Notes under the pieces: model-generated
Databases searched by the model: none
Seen by the model: only the letters and a program-made list of their open reading frames with translations
What the model was told of the DNA's origin: nothing
Shown here: positions 44,234 through 56,534 of the stretch, piece after piece
Numbering within the stretch: position 1 is the first letter of the stretch
Layout of the letters: each line of letters opens with the position of its first letter
Made by a program: the position numbers and the translations under genes
NCBI RefSeq assembly: GCF_001704415.2
Contig: NC_030819.1
Coordinates: 37,938,575 to 38,002,574 of the forward strand
Direction: 5' to 3'
Length of the DNA stretch: 64,000 nucleotides
Source: Capra hircus
Taxonomy: Eukaryota; Chordata; Mammalia; Artiodactyla; Bovidae

Positions 44234-46130
44234 TCATTCATTTAGCTAACCTTTGTTTTTCCATGTAGGGGACTGAACCCAGTACATGGTGCTTATTCAA
44301 GACAAATGAAAGATCCAGTATTTCACCTTATTTCACCTTTCAGCCCTCCTGAGTCCTGTCAATGCAATTTCACCTCATACAGAGGAAAAGGAAAAAGTCC
44401 CTTATGTGATGCATGTCGGGATCCAGGAGGTAGATTGTGCTTATGATCATAAATTTCTCCTTAGTTTGGAACCAAGTGGGCCCCAGAGGTGAAGCACCAA
44501 TACCTAAAGCAAGACCTTCAAAATTAGGTCTCAATTCAGGTCTCAGGTATTTCTCTTAGAAAGTAAATAAAATGTAAACATCATCTGACAAGTTCAATGC
44601 TTCCAAGTAAAATATTTTTCTTGATTAAATACTATTAAATGGTGTGGTTCAGAAGTGTTTTCATGATTGTACTGATTTCCACAATAAAACTGAAATGAGG
44701 AAGATTAAAAAATAATCTTGAGTAAAGAAGAAACAGGGGAGAAAATCTTCAACAGAAAAGCTTCAACAGCTATATCTGAAGATACAGCTACAGATGCAAA
44801 GTTACATGACTTTGAAGAAATACTCTGGAAAAAGTAAAGGAAAACTCACTTTTGCTTCAAATAATCTAAATACTAATCAGAATAACTAGATAATTAACTC
44901 ATTTCTCCATTTTATGTTTCTGTTTATCTTAGCTTTAGGCAGGCATCAATATAGTAGGAAACATTTTCCTAAGTAAAGCAAAAAAAAAAAAAAAATGCTG
45001 CCCACACAATCATGAATGAGTATCATTGCCAGTGGATGAAAATCCCTCATGGGCAGCGTTATTTAGGTAATTCTATCACCATGGGGATGTTAGAATGGAG
45101 AACAGTGGGCGTCTTGTAAGATACTCACGTGAGGGAAGGAACCTCGCCAACGCCTCTGCAAAGGAAAACATTTCGCATTCTGCTTACACAGATCAATCGT
45201 GGACACAACAGAGTTTTATTCCTTTTGGCAGTCTAAAGGCAGCTTCTGTGCTTGAGATCTTCCATACATCACCTGGTAACCTCAACATAGACTTTGCTTC
45301 CTCATGGAAACTTCTCCTCAGGTTACAAAGTACATGAAAACAAGAGGGAGGGTGCAGGGGGAAAATTCCACTCTCTAGTTGGTTCACTTGTATAATTTCA
45401 ACAACAGTGACATTGATCAGTTTTACTCCTATGGGAAAGTTAACAGGAGCTGAAGTTATTGCCCAGTGGTAAAGGTAGACTTCCGCATCTCTATTTTGGG
45501 AATAAATACTCTTTAAGAAATCCTTGAAGTGAATGACTAACACATGGATTGCCAAACAACAAGACAGAAGATTTGCAGACATGGGCAGTGGAACTTCCCA
45601 TTTCCTCGTTCAGCTTAAAGGAGGCAGCAGGCCCCTCCATGTCCCACAATGCATAATGTCCCCAAAGGGACTCCAGAATGAGGCATTTCTGGTTGACCTG
45701 AGGTTTCTGCTTGTAGTCTAAAGAGAAATGATGCTTTACAATTTGTCTGGATTTGTCTCTACTTTTTTTTTTTTTTTAAAGAGCGATTTTGTTTCAGCTA
45801 AAAGAACATTTTTCCAGCATATTTAACCAAAATGGGGGCAAGTTGGATATAAAACCCTGGGAAGAATACATCTTATATAATTTTGCCATATGAACTTCCT
45901 TATGCAATATTTTCTTTAACAAAATTTTGTTCTGCTTAAGAACATAAGTTGAGAAACAATGTGAGAATGACTAAGCTGAGCCTAGTCTAAGAAGTGTAAT
46001 TAGACACAATGATGCCAATTTCAAAACAACATTTAAAATAAAATTAAATCAATCTCGAGAATCTTACAGACTGCGAGGGTAACTGTGGTATGAATCCTTC
46101 TAGTGGTCTGAGAGAGGGTGGGGCTTCACA
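44234..46130. other. Unassigned, repeat-poor sequence
   Basis: About 1.9 kb with only A- and T-runs (44980-44996, 45763-45777). A 129-codon minus frame at 45193-45582 has no recognisable domain and low coding credibility. Possibly unique DNA. Confidence 0.4.
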
Positions 46131-46134
46131 TTAC

Positions 46135-46320
46135 AGGCTTTGGAGGCAGACAACTGGAGATGGAAATTCAGTGTGGTCTGTGATCATGAGGTATTTAACC
46201 TCTTGGGACACCAGTTCTTTCATCTGTAAATCTGACCAAAAAAAAAGCACTTCCTACTTGGGGTTGAGAATATTAAATGATATGGTGCCTTTGATATAGG
46301 ACATGTCAAATAAATATTAT
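46135..46320 (+). mobile_element. MIR SINE (ancient)
   Basis: 'ggctttggaggcagacaact', 'aggtatttaacctcttggga', 'gttctttcatctgtaaatct' and 'gagaatattaaatgatatgg' follow MIR from end to end. Confidence 0.8.
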
Positions 46321-46364
46321 TTTATAATATTCAAAAATATAGGAAGCAAGTCTATTGAGAATGT

Positions 46365-46561
46365 TGAAAAGTTAGCTGCTCAGTCATGTCCAACTCCTTG
46401 AGACTCCATGGACTGTAGCCTGCCAGGCTCCTCTGTGCATGAAATTCTTGAGGCAAGAATACTGGAGTGGGATGCCATTCCCTTCTCCAAGAGATCTTCC
46501 CGACCCAGGGATTGAACCCAGGTCTCCAGATTCCTTACCGTCTGAGCTATCAGGGAAGCCC
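46365..46561 (-). mobile_element. Bov-tA SINE
   Basis: Antisense copy: 'aaaagttagctgctcagtca', 'cccttctccaagagatcttc', 'gagctatcagggaagccc'. Lacks the 'ctcctgcattgcaggc' piece near the head. Confidence 0.92.
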
Positions 46562-46630
46562 ATTACTGACTTCCTAATAGAAATGTGAAGTGTAACTAAC
46601 CTTGGGAATATATATGTGTATATCTAGCTT

Positions 46631-46757
46631 ATGGCAACCCACTCCAGTGTTCTTGCCTGGAGAATCCCAGGGACGCGGGAGCCTGGTGGGCTGTCATCTC
46701 TGGGGTTGCACAGAGTTGGACACGACTGAAGCGACTTAGCAGCAGCAGCAGCAGCAG
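46631..46757 (+). mobile_element. Bov-A unit
   Basis: 'atggcaacccactccagtgt' to the terminal (AGC)n at 46738-46757. The Bov-tA that follows starts directly after the (AGC)n. Confidence 0.92.
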
Positions 46758-46965
46758 CTTCCCTGGTGGTTCAGACGGTAAAGAGTCTGTCTGCAACATG
46801 GTAGACCTGGGTTTGATCCCTGGGTAGACAAGATCCTCTGGAGAAGGAAATGGCAACCCACTCCAGTATTCTTTCCTGGGAAATCTCATGAACAGAGGAG
46901 TCTGGTGGGCTACAGTCCATGTGGTCGGAAAGAGTCAGACACGACTGAGCAACTAACACACAACA
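46758..46965 (+). mobile_element. Bov-tA SINE abutting the Bov-A unit
   Basis: 'cttccctggtggttcagacg' to 'acacgactgagcaactaaca'. No spacer from the preceding Bov-A, suggesting insertion into its (AGC)n tail. Confidence 0.94.
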
Positions 46966-46995
46966 CATATCTAGCCAGTGATGCTGTGTGTACTT

Positions 46996-47384
46996 CAGTT
47001 CAGTTCAGTCCAGTCGCTCAGTCGTGTCCAACTCTTTGTGACCCCATGAATCGCAGCACGCCAGGCCTCCCTGTCCATCACCAACTCCCAGAGTTCACTC
47101 AGACTCACGTCCATCAAGTCAGTGATGCCATCCAGCCATCTCATCCTCCTCTGTCGTCCCCTTCTCCTCCTGCCCCCAATCCCTCCCAGCATCAGAGTCT
47201 TTTCCAATGAGTCAACTCTTCACATGAGGTGGCCAAAGTACTGGAGTTTCAGCTTTAGCATCAGTCCTTCCAAAGAAATCCCAGGGCTGATCTCCTTCAG
47301 AATGGACCGGTTGGATTTCCTTGCAGTCCAAGGGACTCTTAAGAGTCTTCTCCAACACCACAGTTCAAAAGCATCAGTTCTTCG
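46996..47384 (-). mobile_element. BovB LINE 3' fragment with 10-bp TSD
   Basis: Antisense BovB from 'cagttcagttcagtccagtc' to 'caaaagcatcagttcttcg'. 'gtgtgtactt' at 46986-46995 recurs at 47385-47394. Confidence 0.95.
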
Positions 47385-47474
47385 GTGTGTACTTAGGACT
47401 CAGCAAATCTGGACAGATCTGCACGATAGCAGAGGAGAGCCCTTTAAGATGGATACTATGAAAAGTCTCATCTT

Positions 47475-47594
47475 GGGACTTCCTCGGTGGTTCAGGGATT
47501 AAGATTTGGAGCTACCAAGCAAGGAGCATGAGTTTCCCCATATGCACCGTGGCATAGCCAAAGAAAAAGACAAAATAGCAACTTGAATAAAAAA
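47475..47594 (+). mobile_element. CHR-type SINE fragment with TSD
   Basis: Sense copy: 'gggacttcctcggtggttca' head, 'ccgtggcatagccaaagaaa' and an A-rich end. 'atgaaaagtctcatctt' at 47458-47474 and 'atgaaaagactcatcct' at 47595-47611 form a 17-bp TSD with two mismatches. Confidence 0.88.
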
Positions 47595-47762
47595 ATGAAA
47601 AGACTCATCCTAAGTAATAGAGAATGAGTTAAGGACACAGGGCTGATGTTGGAGCTGGAGAAGGAACTGTGAGAACTACCCACACCTTCTTTCTAAAGAA
47701 TACTTGACCGAAAGGCATGGTGTGGCAATAAAAAGGATGCAAAATCAACAAAAACAAAATAA

Positions 47763-48116
47763 ATGGAAAGGGATTTACTAAAATTTGCTTGGAATGTTAA
47801 GAGTGCAAAGTGGCAACCCAGGACTAGCAGTGTGGGCAATGATGAAAGATGTTGCTGGGGACTCTGGAAGACAAGCCAGCCTTACCAAGAAATCGATGTC
47901 ATGGACATGAAAAGCTTCATGACAGACACTGCAGACAGCTCTAGTGTGGGCATCTGTGAGAGATTATTCAGTAGCATCTCTACATCAAAGGATCCTTCTA
48001 CAGGGACCCTGAGCAGGAAAGAAGGAAATGATGGCCATCACATAGCAAAGAAAAGGAACAACTGGCTGAGCACAGGGGAAATCACCCTGGTGATTCAGAA
48101 TTGTCAGGGCCAATAG
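47763..48116 (+). other. Unrecognised 117-codon open frame
   Basis: Open from ATG to TAG, with a mixed, non-low-complexity composition (for example FAWNVKSAKWQPRTSSV, then SSSVGICERLFSSISTSKD). It lies outside any repeat I recognise. I cannot name a family, signal peptide or membrane segment. There is no visible promoter, splice or poly-A evidence. It could be a chance frame, an exon-like fragment or an old retrocopy. Confidence 0.25.
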
Positions 48117-48499
48117 CTACAATGAATCCTAGGAAGTGCACTCTCTCACCCAGGCAAATTCCTCTGGTCCAACTTCTGATGCTCATCCAGCAGAATTTTG
48201 GGGTGTCTGTTCCCGCCAGGACCACCTACCTTAAATAACTTAAGGAGTCTTAGTTGGAAACATTTACAACAAGCAAGTAGTTTTAATTTTAAGTCTTCTC
48301 ATAATGCTATAGTTGAAATTTTCTCTTAGAGCTAAAAGTTTGCAGCCCTTACCTAAATTAGCTCCTTTGTCTCCGACCCAGGAGTCTCATGCCTTTGGTC
48401 AGCATTCATGAAACTCTGGTAGGCTAACGTGCAAATATGATAACGTCTCAAACCCTTTATAGTCCTTGATTATGTTCAAGATCATTACTGTTAGAGGGA
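48117..48499. other. Unassigned sequence
   Basis: No repeat or frame recognised. Confidence 0.35.
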
Positions 48500-49350
48500 C
48501 ACAAATGAAAAGACAATGAGTTAACCACTACATATGTATTTCAATATTGAAGTTTAAAAAAAAAAAGCAAGCACTGGCAAAGATGTAGAGCAACTGGAAG
48601 TGGTGGAAATACACAAATGGAATGGCCATTTTCAATTTCTTATAGAATTAAATACATGTGTGGCCTACTATAGCAATGCCACCCATAGGCATGGATTAAT
48701 ATCTAAAGACATCAAATTTTATGGTTACACAAAAACCTGCACACAACTGTTAATAACTGTCCTATTCATAATTGCCCCAAATTTTAAACAATCCAAATGT
48801 CCCTCAGTGGTTTCGATAGATGAAGGATGGTACATATCCATGCAGTGGAATACTATATCGTAATACAAAAAGAATGAACAAAAGAAACACAAAACAAACT
48901 GAATAAATTTCAGAGGCATTGTATTGAATGAAAAAATCAAGTCTCAAGAGATTACATACTGTATGTTTACATTTCAGAGAAGGCAATGGCAACCCACTCC
49001 AGTACTCTTGCCTGGAAAATCCCATGGATGGAGGAGCCTGGTAGGCTACAGTCCGTGGGGTCGTGGAGAGTCGGACATGACTGAAGGGACTTAGCAGCAG
49101 TGGCAGCAGCATGATTACATTTATATGACATCCCTAAGTCAAAACTATAGGAAGAGAGAATAGATCAGTGGTTGACAAGGGTTAAGGATGTGGGGAAATT
49201 GTGACTACAAATGGGTAAAATGAAGGAATTTTGGGGGGATGATGAAACTGCTCTGTATTCTGATTGTAGTAGTGATTCCATGAATCTATCCATGTATTAT
49301 GATCCATATGATGCCATAAAACAGTTTTATTGTATATTATTTTTAAAAAC
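48500..49350 (+). mobile_element. Old L1 3' part, split by Bov-A
   Basis: Sense L1M-type text: 'acacaaaaacctgcacacaa', 'caatccaaatgtccctcagt', 'gcagtggaatactatatcgt', 'agattacatactgtatgttt', then after the SINE 'atagatcagtggttgacaag'. Heavily mutated. Confidence 0.8.
48975..49114 (+). mobile_element. Bov-A unit with 8-bp TSD
   Basis: 'cagagaaggcaatggcaacc' to 'ttagcagcagtggcagcagc'. 'ttacattt' at 48967-48974 recurs at 49115-49122, where the L1 text resumes. Confidence 0.93.
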
Positions 49351-49439
49351 AAATGTAAAAATTTCTCTAAAATTCTTATCAGTGTAATCCTACCCCCCCT
49401 CATAAGTTTCAAAACAATGCATAATTTTTTGAGAAATAG

Positions 49440-49960
49440 TTAATGTATATTGAAATGCATGAATCTTAACTGTACAGGCCAGGAAGTTTTGACAAACAAA
49501 ACAGGTGCATAACTTTAGGCATACAATATAGATCTTTCTTTTGAGAAACATATCTTAAAAAAAATTTTTTTATTGAAATATAGTTGAATTAAAATTTTAA
49601 TTACCATTGTACAGCCAAGTGACTCATATATCTTTTTTCATATCCTTTTCCATTTTGGTTGATCACAGGATTTTAAGTATAGTTCCTTGTTTTTTACAGT
49701 ATAGTAAATCAGTGGTAAAGAATCTGCCTGCCAAGCAGGAGATACGGTTTGATCCCTGAGTCAGGAAGATCCCCTCGAGAATGAAATGGCTACCCACTTC
49801 AATATTCTTCTCTGGGAAGTCCCACAGACAGAAGAGCCTGGTGGGTTACAGTCCATGAGGTCAAAAAGAGTCAGACTCAACTTAGTAACTGAACAGCAGA
49901 AACAGCAGCTCCACAGTAGGAATTGGTTTTTTCACCATTCTATATATACCAGTTTAGAGA
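49440..49960 (-). mobile_element. Two L1 3' UTR fragments, one split by a SINE
   Basis: 49440-49550 matches an old antisense L1 3' UTR ('cttaactgtacaggccagga'). 49555-49960 matches the artiodactyl L1 end ('attgaaatatagttgaatta', 'gtatagttccttgtttttta', resuming with 'ccattctatatataccagtt'). A Bov-tA interrupts the second at 49709-49914. Confidence 0.7.
49709..49914 (+). mobile_element. Bov-tA SINE, head shortened
   Basis: 'cagtggtaaagaatctgcct' to 'acttagtaactgaacagcag'. The first ~15 bases of the head are missing. Confidence 0.92.
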
Positions 49961-51670
49961 AATATGCCTTTTTATTGTCATTTTCAGCACATCTCAGTGA
50001 TGTTATGAAATTATGTTTTCTTATCTGTCCTATGTACTCTATCATGTACTCAAGAGTAAAAGGCAATAACAAGTTTCAGTTAATTCATATCACTTGAATG
50101 ACTATTTTAAGGTAATATTTTACTTTTTCTATTTCATCTATAATAAGACTCTACATTTTCATCATTTTAATACTGTAAATATAACCAATTATAATAGCTT
50201 ATAGAAAGTTTCAGCGGTTGCACTAAAGCTTTAAAAATTCAGTGTTCAGCATAGATATTGTTCAACCTGCTGGCATAAAGTATAATAAAAAATAGTAAAA
50301 AGACACTTTTATATAAATACATGGCAAAAGAAAATTTTGAAGCATTTATCTTTTTATATATCTATGACTTTCAAGTATACTGATAACAAGCTTTCTAACC
50401 AACTCAATTATGAAAATGTACAGAAGTTTTACAATCAAACTTGCAGCATGATAATTCCTAAATCACGACCAAAAAGAAAAAAAAAACAACTAAATGAACA
50501 ACAGAGTCATAAGTAAACATTGGAGCTTATTTTAGCTAGACTCAAATGAATTTATAGTCAGAGAAAAAGGTAATCAAATAGGTTTAAAAGAACACAAATA
50601 GCTATAATAAATTTTATTTAAAGACAATGAGAGCTAAGTAAGAGCCCATTCAAAAAGCACAACTGTTTTACAATTTTCTCATTTTAACCGTGAAGAAATC
50701 TAGTGACAAGACCAAACCTGTTCTTTAACCAGTCAAGCAAGTAAAAAAATAAGATCAAAACTGTAAAAAGAAAATCTAACCCCAGCAATTCTGGTGTTGA
50801 GAATGAGGTAATCCTTGGGTAACAAGCAGGGAATCTCTTTGATCAATGGTTTAACACTTCCCAGCATCTAATTTAGCACTTTTTGAGATTTCACGTTAAC
50901 CTGAGCAGGTAACCTGCCTCTTTCCAGATTCAGAATGGAATGAAAAATAATGAATGTCCCAGGAAAAACTCCTGGCAGACATTTCCAAAGGTGCAAACTC
51001 TTCTTAGTCTACTAAGAGAATAATGTAATTCAGGCCCACTTCTGGCTTCCTGTTTTAATTTAATGCCCCCCCCCTCTTCAAAATCAGTTATAAAATGGAG
51101 TCCTTCTATACCTGAATGAGCCCGATTCAATCTGATTCTGTGAGAGGCTTTCGTAGTCGTCCCCCTCCCTTCCTAGAGGCCTGGTAGTGGTTAGATGTCT
51201 CACATCTTACCTGCTCAGGCTTCCACTTTAATAATACTGGAAGAAGTTCCTTTATTTCAGGAATTTATAAATAGAACAAAAGTGGGTAGTTTGAATGAAA
51301 CTCTCACACAGGATCAACTATATGGCACACTAAGCAGTTAACCTCAGTATTTAGTACCTTTAAAACAAATTATGAGTCACATATCAGGCTGTTCTTGTTT
51401 AACCCCATCCCATGCCTCTTTACACAGGAACTGGTGCATAGGTGTTGAAGGAAGGGTGACTAAGAGAAAAGTCTTTGTTCTGTTCCTATCCTGACCCTCT
51501 TCATTTGCAGCCATCCTGTGTTTATGACATGCATTAATCATCTTCTGGGGACTATATTGTTTAATTTACCATACTGATATTTTATCAGGACTTCCCTTGA
51601 ATGGCAGAGTGATATCAGGCTCTTTCACTACAAATAACCAAAGTTCAAAGTTCATATTCTCTGCTTGCCA
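49961..51670. other. Unassigned, repeat-poor AT-rich sequence
   Basis: About 1.7 kb without recognised repeats. A C10 run lies near 51066. No supported frame. Confidence 0.4.
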
Positions 51671-51850
51671 GCTGTGTGAAATATACAAAATAAATCTCTC
51701 GGTGCCTCAGTTTACTTGTCTGTAAAATAGAGATGATAATATGACTTATGGCTTTATTGTGGGGATAAAAGCGATTGGTATGTATAAGAGGTTATAACAG
51801 TCCTTTTCAGCATGGGTACTATATAAATTTTAGCTGTTTGTTTACTAAAT
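51671..51850 (+). mobile_element. MIR SINE (ancient)
   Basis: 'gcttgccagctgtgtgaaat', 'ctcggtgcctcagtttactt' and 'gtctgtaaaatagagatgat' match the MIR core closely. Confidence 0.85.
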
Positions 51851-52079
51851 TGTGAACCACATAGAGCCTATTGATAACCAGGGGTCTGCAAGGCATGGAC
51901 CCACAAAGGAAAACATGTAAAGGGAAAAAGGAAAAGGGGTATGAAACAAAACTCTATGGCTCAAAGTGTTAACTCCTGTGGGATTTCTTTTCTGTGAGGA
52001 AATATTTTGTGGGTATAGAGAGGTTTCTGAGCTCCTTACCTCCACACACACAAGAGTGTGTGTCCAAAATAAGGCTGAG

Positions 52080-52288
52080 TATACCCTGGTGGCTCAGACA
52101 GGAAAGAGTCTGTCTGTAATGGTGGAGACCTGGGTTCGATCTCTAGGTCAGGAAGATCCCCTGGAGAAAGGAATGGCTACCCACTCCAGTATTCTTGCCT
52201 GGAGACTTCCATGGACAGAGGACCCTGGCAGGTTATAGTCCATGGGGGTCACAAAGAGTTGGATATGACTGAGTGACTAACACATAAA
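52080..52288 (+). mobile_element. Bov-tA SINE
   Basis: 'taccctggtggctcagacag' to 'tgactgagtgactaacacat'. The head is slightly truncated and it has several substitutions. Confidence 0.93.
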
Positions 52289-54700
52289 TGCATACATACT
52301 TGAAATAGGCATTTAGTACATGTTTCTGGAACAAAAGCTACTGGCAGTATGAGTGGGATATGGACCATGGGAACAATTCTCCTGTCCTTAGGCCTGGCTC
52401 TCCTTCCTCTCTATAATCTGGGGAATGTGAAACTCAATAGTTGAGATCAAACTAAAAGTTTGGAGAACACTTTTTGAAGTCGTGGAGGGTCAGGGACCTG
52501 CAGGCAGAGGTGTGATTCCAACAAGTTGACCAAATGCGAATGTCATAAGCAGCAATCAACACAGGACCCAGCTTGAGAGGCTGTTGACATTCTGTGTAAT
52601 TACTGCAAGTGCGCCCTGTGTAGCCCGCATTATTGTAAACGGCATTTCCAACGCTGTATTAAAAAAAAAAAAAAGGCAGTGAAGTTATAGCCATTAGCAA
52701 AGCTGAATTGGAACTCCTAGAAAAATGTCAAGGAGATCTTAATTGTACTTTATATAATGGTCTCCTAGGCTAATAAGATATGATCTAAAACCATTAGGTA
52801 TGAGAAGGTAAACATTTTAAGAGCACTTTTTTTGCCAAAAGGCTCTTCATTTCTATTTGACAACTCTCGCTCGGCCTTGAGGTAAAGCACTGCTGTGTTC
52901 TGAAAGAACAGATATTGTTTGTGACAGAGGCCGTGGGGCCCTGTGGTGTGGGAGAGTACCCCAAGATAATGTAGGCAGAGCAACGCAGTCTATAAATCTG
53001 GTTCTTAAGCTGCCAGTCTCCGTTCCCCACCTCCCACCCTGGCAGAGAGGGTAGGGAGGTATGCTGTAAAAGTTATTCCCCTGTCACGTAGCATGCAATT
53101 CCCAAATGCTGGGAAACACCCATTATTCTGACAAGCTTCAGAACACATAAATCTATTTAGCATTATAAATGACTGAGATTCATTCTCTCAAGGTCGGAAT
53201 CGTGCCAACAAAGAGCCATATATTTATGTCTATTTTTTTTTTTTTCAATGAACTTCTGAGCTAAGACAGTGGATGCTTGAATCTCTGTAGCAGCTGGGGA
53301 TTTTATAGTCTCTGCTCTTAATTACTGATAGAAGTCACCAGCAATCAAGTACATGGGTCATTGTAACTGTCCCTTGAACTCCAAAGGCTGGTCTCCTATT
53401 CCTGGTTAAAGAGCACACTTTTTTGCCTTAGTTCAGCTTTTTCATTGATTTCATGTTAAAATAGCTTGAAGAAATATTATCTACTCCTCATAAGACGTAT
53501 GTCTAAGTGAGAGGTAGGGTCCCTTCTATCTAATTTAATGCAGGGACCAGTTCCTGACTATCCCTAAAGAGGGAAAAAAAGTGGGAAAAAAGTACCAAGA
53601 ATTAATCTATGTTTGTGTTTTACAAGTATGTCCAGTTAAAATTTATTACCTGAAAATCCAATTACCAAGGCAGAATTTAACATAAATAGTTAATCTGGTT
53701 AGAAACAGTGAGTGGTTACAATTTGCAATTTAGTTCTGTTTGTAAACACAGCTTAGAAATCATTGTTCAGACATGGATTTTGGTTCCAGTTTGTCTCGAT
53801 CTTGTGTGTGTTCTGGCAAACCACCTAATGCTTCCTTTTACCTTTGTTTCTCTATTGTCCAGGGTAGAACATTACTGCTAAGTGAAATTTGTATAGTGCT
53901 TTGGGACACCTGCACAAATTGTGCCATTTCAAATAGATATTAAGATGGCATTTGTTTAATCTAGTGCAAGAACAGAATAATACTTTCCTTAATGCTGGTT
54001 GGGTCATGTTTACTAAAGCGTGTTTGTTTCATTAACAGCCATTCAGGATTAGATGTTACATGAAACGGTCAACTTTTTGTCAAATATATTTATGAAACCC
54101 TAAGGTAAACAAAGTAAAACAAGGCCTTGTTATGGGACTTCTCAGAGCCCTTAATATGCTAATGATATTAAGACTCTCCTAGATGGATATAGTACGGGGC
54201 ATTTCCCAAACTTATTTAGCGATAGCATTTGGGGGAGAGAACTTTTGTTTTGGGGTCAGAGGGAAGCTTTTGTGATATGTTTGGTTGAAGAAACAGTACC
54301 ATTAATAAGTGGAATTCAAAGATTTTTTATTTTCCCAAAGATTTTAAAGAGGAAGCAGTGTTGAAAAGCATGCCTGCTCTTTCAGTGTTATAATAGAAGC
54401 TGCCTTGGTGGACATGCATTTAACTTAGAACAGCTTTTCAGGACTCTATAAAATATACTAGCTGAATTGTTGATTTTGTGGGTCAAAAATGATGAACATC
54501 ATCATTTTCATGTATGTCTACCTAATATCAGTGACCCAGGTAGAATGAACCATTGGCCTAGTGGCTTAAATTCTAGTATGTCTGCAAACTTCTTCAATAA
54601 GTTGAATTTTATATTGACAAGAATCAACTTTTTGTTCCTAAACATTTTATGAGAGTTATGCTTATTCTTGTAATTGCATAATTTAATTATATTATGTAAA
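52289..54700. other. Repeat-poor 2.4-kb stretch
   Basis: No SINE, LINE or LTR text is recognised here, though SINEs average about one per 1.6 kb in the window. It contains homopolymer A and T runs (52660, 53232) and a TAATTAC homeodomain-type core at 52597-52603. No coding frame is supported. Candidate unique or constrained noncoding DNA, by inference only. Confidence 0.45.
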
Positions 54701-54701
54701 C

Positions 54702-54955
54702 CCATAGAGGGCTTCCCTGGTGGCTCAGAGGTAAAGAACTGGCTGCCATAGAGGGCTTCCCTGGTGGCTCAGAGGTAAAGAACTGGCTGCCAATGTGGGT
54801 TCAATTTCTATGTCAGGAAATCCCCTGGAGGAGGAAATGGCAACCCATCAGTATCCTTGCCTGGAAATCCCATGAACAAGGGAGCCTGGCGGGCTACAGT
54901 CCATGGGGTTGCAAGCGAGTCGGACACGACCTAGTGATTAAACAACACAACACAC
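54702..54955 (+). mobile_element. Bov-tA SINE with 44-bp head duplication
   Basis: 'ccatagagggcttccctggt' starts a 44-base unit at 54702 that is repeated exactly at 54746-54789, so flank and SINE head are both doubled. The SINE then continues to 'cgacctagtgattaaacaac'. Confidence 0.95.
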
Positions 54956-55959
54956 CCACAGAGTATAAATATTACAGTATGAAAGAAAGTTGGTAGATTC
55001 TGTACAAACTAGATTGAATGCTTTATCAATACTCGGTTTAAAAATTGCTTTTAACTGAGGCATTGATGGGATATTCTAAAAGATTGAGGATGGAAATCTT
55101 AAAATTGTAGGCATCTGCACTCTATTTTTAATTCTCGCTATACATCAAAGAAGCTAAACTGGAAATTTAGTTTGATATGTTATGGGTGTGGTTTAAAAGA
55201 ATCAGAATTCTGAACAAAAGACCTATACTCAAAGCAGTGACTTTGATCCTATGTCAAAAGATCAATGAATATAGAGGGATTATATCCAAATGTTTTAAAA
55301 ATTGGTATGGTTTTGACACTGACAAATCAAAATGGATGCCTGTCACATTGGAAAGAATCTCAAACTTAAACAAATACACATGCTGGCTGAATGTCAGCTG
55401 TGCCTACAAATGTTTTAGGTTAAAATATAACATTTTGACAGCTTACATCATTTTAAAACAATTCCTTGTTTTAGACAAATATTTTGATTATAGAGTCAAA
55501 TGCTACTCCTGGTCAACTCAGAAAAGACTTCTCTTGAATTACTACCAGTATTGACACAAAGAGGAACTAGTTTGATACAAGGTACTTTCCTCATTCCTTA
55601 ATTTCTTTTAAGAAGAAAAGCAGGTTGACTCTTATAAGCAAATGTCCTGGAAGAAGCAGGTGGATGATTTAGAAACCAGAATTTAATGACAGAAATAGTT
55701 TCCTTGTTAATCACTGCGTGAAAGGAAAAGGTCAGAAAAAGGGGAGAAAAAGAAAAATAGAGTCAGAACTAGGATTCCAGGTTTGGGTGGAACAATGAGA
55801 ATATTTGCTGCTAGAGGGAGTTCCTGTCAGACATGATGTACTTGTTGGAGGAAATTGGGGAAACACTGTACTGAGAAAGCGACTGACCCAGTGTCCCTCG
55901 CATTCTAATCACTGTTAATTCCCAGGGGTGGGTAGAGGCTATCTAGCCACATCTCACAA
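54956..55959. other. Unassigned sequence with a 125-codon frame
   Basis: The plus frame 55177-55554 is rich in K, N, I, Y and L, as expected of AT-rich DNA, and has no recognised domain. No repeat is named. Confidence 0.35.
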
Positions 55960-56162
55960 TCGTGGTAAAGAATCTGCCTGCAATACAGGAGCTTCAGGAG
56001 GCACAGGTTCAATCCCTAGGTCAGGAAGATCTCTGGAGAAGGAAATGGCAACCCACTCCAGTATTCTTGCCTAGAGAATTCCATGAACAGAGGAGACTGG
56101 TAGGCTACCATCCATGGGGTCACAAAGGGTCAGATACCACTGGGCGAGTAACACACACAACC
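55960..56162 (+). mobile_element. Bov-tA SINE, head missing
   Basis: 'gtggtaaagaatctgcctgc' to 'ccactgggcgagtaacacac'. Confidence 0.92.
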
Positions 56163-56534
56163 AGTGAAAAATGAGGCTCAGAAATCAGGATTAAATCCAG
56201 ACACAAAGAAGAAAAATACCACAACAAACTCTGTCAATTGGCAAAAACTTAAGAAGGTCTATCCACAACTGTCAGTTTTCAATTAGTTGGAAATATATAA
56301 TTGAGAGAACTTCTAGTGTTCTTTGAGGCTGTAAAACAAGAGTAAAATACTGATTTTGTTAAATTTAAAAAATGGTGGTTATGCCAAGGTTTTATTTTTC
56401 TTAAATTTCACCCCTTTGAAATCCACCATCTCTTCTTTTGAAATATCAGCTACTGTATATCTATGTTTGGAGGAAGTCTGTGAGTTAGAAGCTGGTCTTG
56501 CCATCTGCAAGCACCTAGTGGCATTGTTGCTTAG
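56163..56534. other. Unassigned sequence
   Basis: AT-rich. No repeat or gene recognised. Confidence 0.35.

Noticed and set aside
55177..55554. 125-codon frame in repeat-poor DNA as a gene
   Set aside because: Codon content follows the AT-rich composition and no motif is recognised.
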